Positions 45,469 through 53,542 of a stretch of 64,000 nucleotides of DNA are shown here, piece after piece. A program made the position numbers and the translations under genes. The notes beneath the pieces are model-generated. The model searched no databases, was not told where the DNA came from, and saw nothing but the letters and a program-made list of their open reading frames with translations. Location of the stretch: NCBI GenBank assembly GCA_017163975.1, contig JAFFSR010000087.1, positions 930,001 through 994,000 of the forward strand. The letters are read 5' to 3'. Position 1 is the stretch's first letter. Every line of letters starts with the position of its first letter. The DNA comes from Anastatus disparis (taxonomy: Eukaryota; Arthropoda; Insecta; Hymenoptera; Eupelmidae).

Positions 45469-46575
45469 TTAGACTAATTTTCTGACATCACCGCTTATGG
45501 CGTTGTATTCTATGATTCTATCATGTAAGATTAGACAGTAAGCTGAAGTTCCAACTGGAAAGCTTTGTTTGGTCTCGAATTCAAGACGAACATCAACTAG
45601 AGCACTCTTCAGAGAATCATTTTGTTTTGAACAATCGATGACTATCAGTGGCATGTGATTGATATAATCTGATTTTTTCAGCATTGGCTCGGACTCCTTC
45701 CCATAGTATGCATTTTGGAAATCAGCATACATATCGTATAATATTGCATACTGATTATTGACAATATCAAGGTTCATATTTCCGTAAGCATAGTATGTAG
45801 AATTGAGAAATAGTTTTACATTGCTCAAATTGCAGTGATCAAACTCACTAGCGTTAGCAGTTTTTTGTCCTTTTCGATTTGTCTGGAAACCAAGAATGAT
45901 AAAACGAGGTTTCTCCAGGTGATTAGATGTTTTGACTGTCCATACATGTCTCGTTGATGCCGGTAATAATGGATATTTGTATAATTCCTAGGAACGAAAA
46001 CTCATTGAGATAGGTTTATTTTTCTCGATTTGTCGAAGTATGCGAATTTTACATTCATTGGATAACTATATGTGAGGCATAAGCCACTCGATCCTTAAAA
46101 GATCAATTTTCAAATTTTCATAAGCATTAGTAGCATTCGGCGTTTGTATTACTACGTTAATATCGTTCCTGGATCTCGTGAGGATAAGTTCATGTTTAAC
46201 ATTGACTATGATTTTGCGATAATCTTCGGCAAAGCCTAAAATCAAACTGATAGATATGAAAATATCAAAATAGCCATCGTTATTAATGATCTTCCAAGTT
46301 TCCGTTATATCAATCCAACCAGCATTTTCTATAATCAAACTCTGACTAGGGTTGAGTGATACCCTACCCTTCATAACGGTGATCAATCCCACATTCTTAC
46401 AGCGATCGATCTCTATAGCATTGATTTCATAGCGAACTTCCTCGAATAGATGACAGATGCCGTTATTAATTAAGTTAGTTCTTGCTAAAGCAGTGCCATC
46501 TTGTTGAGTTAATTTTCCCACTATGTGTAGAGAACTCCGCGAAGGCAAAAGATTTAAATCTTGATGTTGATTTGA
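45469..46575 (-). pseudogene. Double-jelly-roll capsid-like protein, truncated and broken (element A)
   Basis: Two open pieces: 46548-46066 (PSRSSLHIVGKLTQQDGTAL, NNGICHLFEEVRYEINAIEI) and 45828-45469 (MSNVKLFLNSTYYAYGNMNL, GTSAYCLILHDRIIEYNAIS), with coding DNA containing stops between them. The pattern matches insect proteins carrying a double-jelly-roll-like domain, as found for major capsid proteins of Polinton-like viruses (family recognition, not computed). The usual N-terminus is absent: the frame runs upstream directly into polymerase coding DNA at about 46575. It would have formed virion capsomers; it is dead here. Confidence 0.65.
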
Positions 46576-47785
46576 TTTTTCATCAAAGATGACACAACTA
46601 CTGAAGTTAAGTCTGGCAATAAGCGCCTCTGCACCATAGCGTCCTTTCTATTTATTGACGAGCTTGATGTCCACATGTTTTCGCTCATTCTCCATGGTTT
46701 TTCCATAAACAGCGTTGTTGAAGAGTTTAAAGAGCATCTTCTCGAACTCATTCTTAGCATTTTTTCTCTTCTCGCTATTCAAGTCGATGTATTTCTTGAG
46801 CCATCGACTTTGATCAAATTGAAGAGCTCGATGGATTTTCTTTAGACGTAATCCATGTAGTAATGCCTGCTTCAATGCACGATTATGAAGCACGTAACGT
46901 TGCTTATCGTGCAAAGTTGTCATCAATTTAGTCTGTTTGGAATCTGGAGGTGCTCTGTGCTCAGCACAAAATGGCATATCCTTGTGTTTGTCGTGAAGAG
47001 ATTGAGGATATTCCAAGTCCACTTCCAGTATGTAACCAAACGGATAGTCATCAGGAATATCGAAGAAGTCATATCTGTCCAGGTTATCTACCCATCTGAA
47101 GCCACCAGATGGTAATAGCTCAGTCATGACCCAACCGTACAAGTTATTGACGTCGTAATACATCAAATATTTTTCATCTTCATTGGGATTATAGTCTTGA
47201 CCCATGTACGGATTATTCGCTTTGCCATAGCGATTACAACACTGACTGATCCCACCTCGTATACCTCGTTCGATGAACATAAGCATGTCGATATCAGTCA
47301 GAAGTTCTAATTTTACCTGAGTATACTTTAACATCGCATCCCACGTCAATCCAGGAGTAGTGTAATAGTGGGCAGGATCCAAGTCATATGCCTCCAAACA
47401 ATTTTTTCTAAAATTCTCAAAGACTTCGGCTAGAAGATAAACATCCGTCTTGAGATACAAATCAGAGTACTGTCCAAGTGTTTGAATATTGAATGTCTGC
47501 CAAACTTGTTTTGTATGTTCATAATCTTCATCACTGATGTGGGCCTTGTAAAAGCTGCTGTAAAAGCTCTTCTCTGATGGAAGGAAGCTCAATTTCTTCC
47601 AGCTTGTCAAACGAGCTAACGTAGTCATACGGAAAGAGACCTTTTCTCTTTAAAGGCATGATTTGATCAGTAGTAAATCCATCGGTTTGCTTAAAAACTC
47701 GATCTACGACGTCGTGTTTTTCCAAGTATGTCGATAACTTGTCCAACGATGAAGCCATGAACCAAAACGAGTCAATAAAGCGCAA
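46570..47785 (-). pseudogene. DNA polymerase B, C-terminal part, truncated (element A)
   Basis: Protein-primed-type family B polymerase (DNA_pol_B_2), which would replicate the element. From 47785: RFIDSFWFMASSLDKLSTYL, then YLKTDVYLLAEVFENFR (third exonuclease region), PGLTWDAMLKYT, GGISQCCNRYGKANNPYM, motif A YYDVNNLYG and motif B KLFNNAVYGK. A frame change near 47630 and another near 46650 break it. Coding similarity ends at about 46575, before motif C (YxDTD), which is missing, and the capsid-like gene begins at once. The deletion removes the catalytic carboxylates of motif C, so no active enzyme is possible. Confidence 0.9.
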
Positions 47786-47894
47786 ATAATATCAGTTCCT
47801 TCCACAAACTTTGTAAAAGATATATATCTTTCCTTCGTTTGTGGAAAAAGCAATACTCGTCCTGGAAAACAAGTAGCGATCTCTTTTATAAAAA

Positions 47895-48152
47895 AATATT
47901 AAAAATAAAAAAAAAACTTTTTAATGTACTACGTTTTTATAATGAACCAAAAAGTATAAAATAATGTGTAATAAAATGAATAATGATTTGAAATAAAAAA
48001 ACGTGGGGCGCATGTTTATTATTATGTATTGTATGCACCCCACGTTTTTTTATTTCAAATCATTATTCATTTTATTACACATTATTTTATACTTTTTGGT
48101 TCATTATAAAAACGTAGTACATTAAAAAGTTTTTTTTTTATTTTTAATATTA
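47895..48152. repeat. Near-perfect palindrome, about 118-bp arms
   Basis: The left arm ends ACGTGGGGCGCAT and the right arm begins ATGCACCCCACGT. Arms match almost without change through TTTGAAATAAAAAAACGTGG and outwards to TAATATT. The loop is about 20 bp. A diverged partial third copy of an arm follows at 48155-48235. Confidence 0.9.
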
Positions 48153-48524
48153 TTTCATATTTTTTAGTTCAATTAAAAAACGTGGTAGATTGAAAATTTT
48201 TTTTTTATTTAGATATTATCTTATACCTTTTGGTATTATTATTATTATTAATATTATTTATCGTGTTGTCCAACAGTGCATATTATATAGCATATATATT
48301 GTTATCAAGGGACTAAAACGTGTTTCATCTATTTTTTTTAGAGAACACGTAATCGCATGCTGAGTTTCCCGCCATTTTGACGATAATGACGCTATTAGAA
48401 ATTCAACCAAAATTTATTGTTTTATGCATTGATAGACCATAAAATGAATAAAATACAGTCTCAAATTTTATATGTACAATACAAAATGCTGTAATTTATG
48501 TCTAATTGCAATATGAGAAGTTAA

Positions 48525-48990
48525 AGAATTTTAAAAATTTTCGAAGATGGTTAGACACTAATGTTAAAAGTATATCTATATATAAAATCTTCAAAATTTC
48601 AATTTTTCCAATATCTCCGTATATAATTGTATTAATATATTTTTCGGTGGGAATATATATTTAATTATATTATCCAACAATGCATGCAAAAATATAATAT
48701 TGAATATATTGATATATTAATATATTTGATATATTAATATATTAATATATTTGATATATTAATATATTAATATATTACTATATTAATATATTACTATATT
48801 TGATATATTAATATATTAATATATTAATATATTAATATATCAAAAGAAGATTTTTAAAATTTTCGAAGATTTTTAGACACTAATGTTAAAAGTGTATCTA
48901 TATATAAAATCTTCAAATCTTCAATTTTGCCAACATCTCCGTATATGATTGAATATATTAATATATTGTTCGGTAGATATATATATTTTT
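48525..48990. repeat. Direct repeat around an ATATTAATAT array
   Basis: TTTTCGAAGAT... with TTAGACACTAATGTTAAAAG occurs at about 48537 and 48860. Both copies continue through ATCTATATATAAAATCTTCA and end near ATCTCCGTATAT. Between them lies a 48690-48845 array of ATATTAATATATTTG words. Confidence 0.85.
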
Positions 48991-49093
48991 TTTATAATAT
49001 TGCATTGTCATCCAGTTCCGAGCTATATTTAAAATTTCAAGTCTCTAGCTCATCAGGAAGTTAGTTTACAATCGGTTGCAAAATTCGTACCGA

Positions 49094-49094
<1 letters not shown>

Positions 49095-49140
<46 letters not shown>

Positions 49141-49141
49141 C
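49095..49141. repeat. (CAGA)n microsatellite
   Basis: About 11 units of GACA after CGTACCGAA. The preceding DNA (49010-49094, CGAGCTATATTTAAAATTTC) looks like the conserved end of a dispersed repeat that carries this tail. Confidence 0.85.
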
Positions 49142-49186
49142 CAAAGCGAGTTAATAAAAACGTAGTAACGTAGTAAAAACGTAGTA

Positions 49187-50521
49187 ATATGTGCATCATA
49201 ACCACTTAGGTTATGAAAGATCACTGGTATCGTGCGTGAATCTTGATATTTGCTGTTGCATTCGTTGTGCGCAGATCCTCGATACGCACCAGTTAGATGA
49301 CAATGATCTCTAATTTTCTTTTCTCCAGGAGTGAAAGGTTTCTGGCAAATATGACATAAGCGAGCACTATCGAATCTAATTTTTTCTATTATTGTCAAAT
49401 TTCTCATTGGCTGCGGGTTTTTATACATATCTTGTAACTTTACAGCTAATACTTGAAGATTTTTCACGAAATACTTGGCTGGTGTTTCATCTAATTGTTC
49501 ACTTTGCCTATAGCTTTTATATTCTGATAAAGTGTCATCATAGTTACATTTTACGAAATATCCAACACTGTAAGCCTCGTGTAACTGGTAGGCACGTTTC
49601 TCATTTTCCAAAGGTCGAAGCAGACACTCAAAATCCGCATAAACAACAAACGGCACGGGAATATTATTCGTAAAGTTTTTAAATTGCAATACACTATCCC
49701 TTTTGTCAGGTAGAGTTACCTTAAATTTGTTTAAATTCACATAATCAGTTACGTGTGCTGTTAATTTTTCAGCTGTTGAAAAATAATGCAAACATCGATC
49801 ACAAATGTGAGTTTTGTGATTTCTTGCACTCAATTGTCTTTCCACTAATCTAGAAAGATTTTTGATCCAAACGTAGTGATGCTTATAATCGATGGTGTCG
49901 AAAGAATCGTTAAGTTGTTGTTGTTCTTCTTCTTCGTCTTCATCGATGTAGAACTTCTCGACTAAAAGAAGATTCACGTGCTTATTCTTCTTGCATGTTG
50001 TGACATGATGCGGTAAAACAACAAACTTATTCCCTGCCTTTTTAAAAAAATAAATATTCACAGAGATATCATTCTGCTTCTCAAACTTACCAGCATCTTT
50101 TGGATCCACTGGAAACTCTATTTCTTTAAAATTTAATTCGTCTCTATATTGCTCATATGAAGAAACTCTATGAGCATTTTGCTGTACTGGATGTAAAACA
50201 GACAAAATAGCCCACTTAAAACACTGATCATCTCTATTCTCAACATTAATACAAGCTCTTTTGATCTTAATAAAATCAGGCGTTTCCACAAAAGTATTAC
50301 CTCCTCTCATGGGATTATATTTATTGATATTAACTACTAAATGAAGAATCGCTCGCAGAGACCAGCCTGATTCCTGTTCAGCAAATTCCTCCATGTCAGT
50401 CTTGATAGGTTGCTCAATGTTCAATACGTACCACTCATCAAGGTTAGTTGTAGAGTAAATATGAATAGTCTTCGTATTGAAATACTTGATGTCATAAGTT
50501 TCAACATCAGCTTTCCTCCAA
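49187..50521 (-). pseudogene. DNA polymerase B, N-terminal and exonuclease part (element A)
   Basis: Open from an in-frame stop at about 50535. The first in-frame Met is about 45 residues in, and no ATG suits the upstream part (GQAWRKADVETYD), so the start or an intron is unresolved. Seen in order: FKWAILSVLHPVQ, a Cys2His2-type finger (HICDRCLHYFSTAEKLTAH), exonuclease I PFVVYADFECLL (Asp-Glu pair), a second Cys/His cluster CHICQKPFTPGEKKIRDHCH, and HNLSGYDAH (exonuclease II). The open frame then runs into the insertion. It is the 5' half of the gene at 46570-47785, transcribed away from the divergent + gene. Confidence 0.88.
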
Positions 50522-50930
50522 GCTTGTCCATAGTGATTTCTTTCCTAAGTTACTCGCACAGCTGCTCCGAGCCAATCATGTGTCACCACTAGTTTTTTCC
50601 TTTAAGCTGGTCCAATGTGATTTCTCGTCTCGTCTCGGTGAAAAGTTATTTCCAATACTCAACTGCTTCGAAGGAATAAGGCATTGCTTTGTTCTGCAAC
50701 TGGTTGCGGTTTTCCAATCGACTGAATTTCTCTGCGTGAAAGACCATATACTTATAGACTTTCGCGCAGCTACTCCGAACCAACCAGACGTCGTGACCGA
50801 TGATCATCTCTTCGCAATTTCAGTTCGTCGCACGTATAAATAGAGCGCGCTTGATCACGGATAACACATTCGTTCTTTCGACTCATAGAGAGAAAGTTCT
50901 AAGGTAAATTACTTCACAAGAGCAATTAGA
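50522..50930. promoter_or_regulatory. Divergent promoter region between polymerase and acidic ORF
   Basis: 409 bp with internal repeats: AGCTTGTCCATAGTGATTTC (50534) against AGCTGGTCCAATGTGATTTC (50604), and CAGCTGCTCCGAGCCAA (50559) against CAGCTACTCCGAACCAA (50766). The right side carries the TATA box of the + gene. No TATA was assigned for the polymerase. Confidence 0.6.
50835..50868 (+). promoter_or_regulatory. TATA box and putative initiator of the acidic ORF
   Basis: TATAAATAG at 50835-50843, and a CATTCG with A at 50868, 33 bases downstream, the normal TATA-to-start distance. The ATG follows at 50931. Confidence 0.7.
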
Positions 50931-51539
50931 ATGGATTCGCAAGAGCTGTTGGAAATAGATTCACAGGAGCTACGGGAATTAGAAATTTTTTCGCTGAGCA
51001 CTTTCGATTTTCTACAAGAAGGATTGCATGATTTGCAACCTCTTATGTTCAACGAAGATATTCCAATGTTGATAATCGCCGAGACACCTGTAGATATGGA
51101 AGCTGCTAGCATTATACAGACATTAGAGGAAGAGGAAAATATCCAGCCCATACCTGCATTGCGTTGACCTAAGATGTCATCACCGGTGGAATCTACTGCA
51201 GCAAAGACACAAATAAAATCTCCCGATATGTCACCAATAGAGACATGGATTTTCAACCCATTTTCTCTAAAATATGAGAAAATGGAAAAAAAGGATACCG
51301 AGGATGTTTCAGAATTATTAGATCAAAAAATGGAGTACAACGAGGATGATTGTGAGTGGTACTCGCCAAATTTCTCTCCGGTTGAAAAAATTAATTCACC
51401 GGAAATAGAAATAGTTGATGTATCAAGCTCTCCAGAAATCGTTTATCAAAATTTTACACCAAAAAGAAAATTCGAGGAATCACATGATCATTCAGAATGT
51501 TTGCGAAATGTAAAACGCAAATTGAATTGTACAATTTAG
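50931..51539 (+). CDS. Acidic protein of unknown function with one in-frame TGA (element A)
   Basis: Two pieces in the same frame: 78 codons from ATG 50931 (MDSQELLEIDSQELRELEIF, ending IQPIPALR), then TGA CCT AAG, then 121 codons from ATG 51174 (SSPVESTAAKTQIKSPDMSP to RNVKRKLNCTI). Both are rich in Glu/Asp and in Ser-Pro sites. The end carries basic KRKF and VKRKL motifs that could act in nuclear import. No known domain was recognised. The TGA may be a single nonsense mutation, a readthrough site, or the genes may be separate. It has its own TATA box and a histone-type stem-loop shortly after the stop, and is the only + gene of the element. Confidence 0.65.
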
Positions 51540-51557
51540 GTTTATAAAAAAAAAATC

Positions 51558-51573
51558 GGCTCTTTTTAGGGTA
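51558..51573 (+). terminator. Degenerate histone-type 3' stem-loop
   Basis: GGCTCTTTTTAGGGTA begins 19 bases after the stop of the acidic ORF, preceded by AAAAATC. Half of the stem is mispaired compared with the intact copy at 51601. Confidence 0.5.
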
Positions 51574-51600
51574 AAAAAAAAACACAATGGTTCAACAATC

Positions 51601-51616
51601 GGCCCTTTTCAGGGCC
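51601..51616 (+). terminator. Histone-type 3' stem-loop (element A)
   Basis: GGCCCTTTTCAGGGCC: a 6-bp stem and TTTC loop, the exact form of the replication-dependent histone mRNA end (GGYYCT TTTC AGRRCC). It lies 62 bases after the stop at 51539, on the coding strand, with ACAATC before it and ATAAAA after. No histone coding DNA is nearby. Confidence 0.8.
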
Positions 51617-51764
51617 ATAAAATTTTAAACGTTGGAACAAATACTTATTTTTTTAGATAATGTATTTAATATAATTAATAATTTTTATTTCAGATTTTTT
51701 TTATATTTAATATAATTTTTATTTTCAGGATTTTCATCTAGAGTTAATTTAGCTCAGATGATAA

Positions 51765-51884
51765 AAAACCTTGCCGGTTTGAATTCAGGTGAATTAGAAA
51801 TGCACGTCAATTCTACTTCAAGTGAAGTAAAAACGGCATACGTTTCTAATTCAGGTAAATTCGAACCGGCTCAGCTTATCTACT
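51765..51884 (-). repeat. Right terminal inverted repeat of Polinton A
   Basis: Inverse of 43663-43785, ending TCTACT; the same three TTCANNTGAA palindromes are present. An open frame over it (51758-51973) is a by-product. Confidence 0.85.
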
Positions 51885-51892
51885 ATTTTGTA

Positions 51893-52270
51893 TGCATCCT
51901 GCAGGATAATTCTGCAAGACTTTTGCGCAAAATGCCTGTAGGATGTCCTACAGGATGTCATACAAGATCCTAGAGAATTCTACAGGATGTCCTACAGAAT
52001 TTTTTCATAAGGATTTACATATTACGTATATACTTTTTAAAAAAGGTATATACTTTTTAAAAAAGGTATATACTTTTTTTAAAAAATGTATGTACTTTAT
52101 AAAAGAAGTATATACTATTTAAAAAAAGTATGTATTTTAATAAAAAAAATATGTAATTTTTCAAAAAAATTTATCTCAAAAGTTCCAAAATAGTACGTAC
52201 TTAAAGTACGCACTTTAAGTACGTACTAAAAGTACTAACTTATTTTTGATAGAGTACTCACGTAATTTTT
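51893..52270. repeat. TCCTACAGGAT and AGTACGTACT repeats
   Basis: 51893-52005: overlapping palindromes of the type GGATGTCCTACAGGATGTC. 52040-52260: AAAAAGTATATACTT words then GTACGTACTTAAAGTACGCA. The second part resembles 25610-25760 inverted. Confidence 0.6.
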
Positions 52271-52345
52271 ATTGCCCAGGGGGACTTTTTGATTGATTTT
52301 TCCTGGTCTCCTAGTTCTATTTAACAAAGAAAAATTTAGGGAAAA

Positions 52346-52425
52346 ATTCGGGGATTAAACTCCGGTCCACTATAGCATGAGCCAAGAACCTTAGTCCCTG
52401 CACTACCACCGCTTCTACTTATGGG
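52346..52425 (-). other. tRNA-like sequence, probable SINE head
   Basis: On the - strand GGTGGTAGTGCAGGGACT serves as an A box and GGAGTTTAATCCC as a B box, about 45 bases apart. The spacing fits a tRNA-derived promoter, but the folded arms are imperfect and no 3' tail was found. Confidence 0.4.
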
Positions 52426-52504
52426 TATGAACTTATTTTAAATTAATAAGAAACGGAAGCGTGCAAATATGTATAAATTTAAAGAACAAGCTGAGAAAAA
52501 TCAT

Positions 52505-52760
52505 CCCTACTAAAAATATTATATGAGCTCTCAAGTGAGATCTCATATGAAATCGCATATAAAATCGAATATATATTCGTTGCATTTTGAAAATAAAATA
52601 AATATATGTGAGATCTCATGTCAGATCGCACATATATTTATTTTGTTTTAAAAATTCAACTAATATATATTCGATTTCATATGCGATCTCATAGGCGATT
52701 TCATATGACATCTCATATGCGATCTTGTGTGCGATCTCTTATATATTTTATTCAATTTAA
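52505..52760. repeat. GAGATCTCATATG-type repeat array
   Basis: Many variants of (T)GAGATCTCA(T/C)(A/G)TG and CGATTTCATATGCGATCTCA. A related stretch lies at 56697-56775, immediately before Polinton B. Confidence 0.7.
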
Positions 52761-53067
52761 AAAATTTTAAAAAGATATTTATTATTTTTTTATTTTTTTC
52801 GTCTTTTTCTTTAAATTTTGACAATATTTGACATTAGCTATATTAGTACAATCATTTTAGTTAAAATAAAAAATGCTTTGGAGCTGTTATTTTTTCATGA
52901 ACTTAGATCGCAAATTAGATATCAAAGTTGACAAACCCAACCTCAAAATACTATAAATTGAAAACTTGTATATAATTTTTTAAGTATAAGATTTTGGTAG
53001 ATTTCTTTGGTTGTCCGCACTCAAGTTGAATCCTACTAATTTTTTTATTTAAGGGAAATCCTCATAC

Positions 53068-53455
53068 CGACATAGAGTTCTACCTTATCTACATTTAAAT
53101 TCTGAACTTTAATAAAAATTTAAGTATTTATGACTGAAATTCATAGCCGAGGCACATTCTTAACATTATAAAGAATTTATTGCAACGTTAAAAGACAATA
53201 TAAGGTTGAAAATAAAGGCGAAAACTGGTTAATAAGATTAACTTTTCAATGTAGTTATGAATAATCGTATTATGCAGTTTTCTCCTTTATTTTAACCTTT
53301 ATATTGTCTTTTAACATTGTAATAAATTCTTTGGCAAGTTAAAAATGTGCCTCTGCTACGAGTTTCATTCATAAATAGTTGAATTTTTATTAATATGCAC
53401 AATTCAAATGTATAACGATTGTTTTGTAGATTTAAAGTAGAATCATTCAATCATA
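53068..53455. mobile_element. Small foldback element
   Basis: AGGCACATTCTTAACATTAT near 53152 and AATTTATTGCAACGTTAAAA match, inverted, 53300-53360. Arms of about 150 bp around a 60-bp centre. No gene. Confidence 0.7.
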
Positions 53456-53542
53456 ATGTTAGAATATATAAAAATGAATTGAATTATAGACCAAATTTTA
53501 GATTTGATGTCGTTGAAATTGATTACTTGCTATAAGTGTAGG

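Larger units (their letters stand above)
47795..49190. mobile_element. 1.4-kb AT-rich insertion in the polymerase gene
   Basis: It separates two polymerase segments: GYDAHI ends at about 49187 and RFIDSF starts at 47785. A stretch of polymerase between them is missing. It contains a small hairpin (CCACAAAC...GTTTGTGG, 47809-47853), a long palindrome, a duplicated 140-bp segment, an ATATTAATAT satellite-like stretch (48690-48845) and a (CAGA) run. The whole is probably several insertions, not one element. Confidence 0.6.
43663..51884 (-). mobile_element. Polinton/adintovirus-like element A (compact, defective)
   Basis: The ends are inverted repeats of about 120 bp starting AGTAGATAAGC. The flanks ATCTTG (43657-43662) and ATTTTG (51885-51890) differ at one base, which fits the 6-bp target duplication of Polintons. 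Contents on -: DNA polymerase B in two parts, a capsid-like gene, two DxQGF genes and an MGQ protein. On +: an acidic ORF with a promoter and a histone-type 3' end. Internal deletion and a 1.4-kb insertion disable it. No integrase, protease or ATPase gene is visible, so it is far shorter than the usual 15-20 kb. Confidence 0.85.

Noticed and set aside
49066..49180. CLSVCLSV repeat as a protein C-terminus
   Set aside because: It is the (CAGA) microsatellite read through after the polymerase coding DNA ends.
51758..51973. 71-codon + strand open frame at the right end of Polinton A
   Set aside because: It reads through the terminal inverted repeat and the TCCTACAGGAT palindromes.
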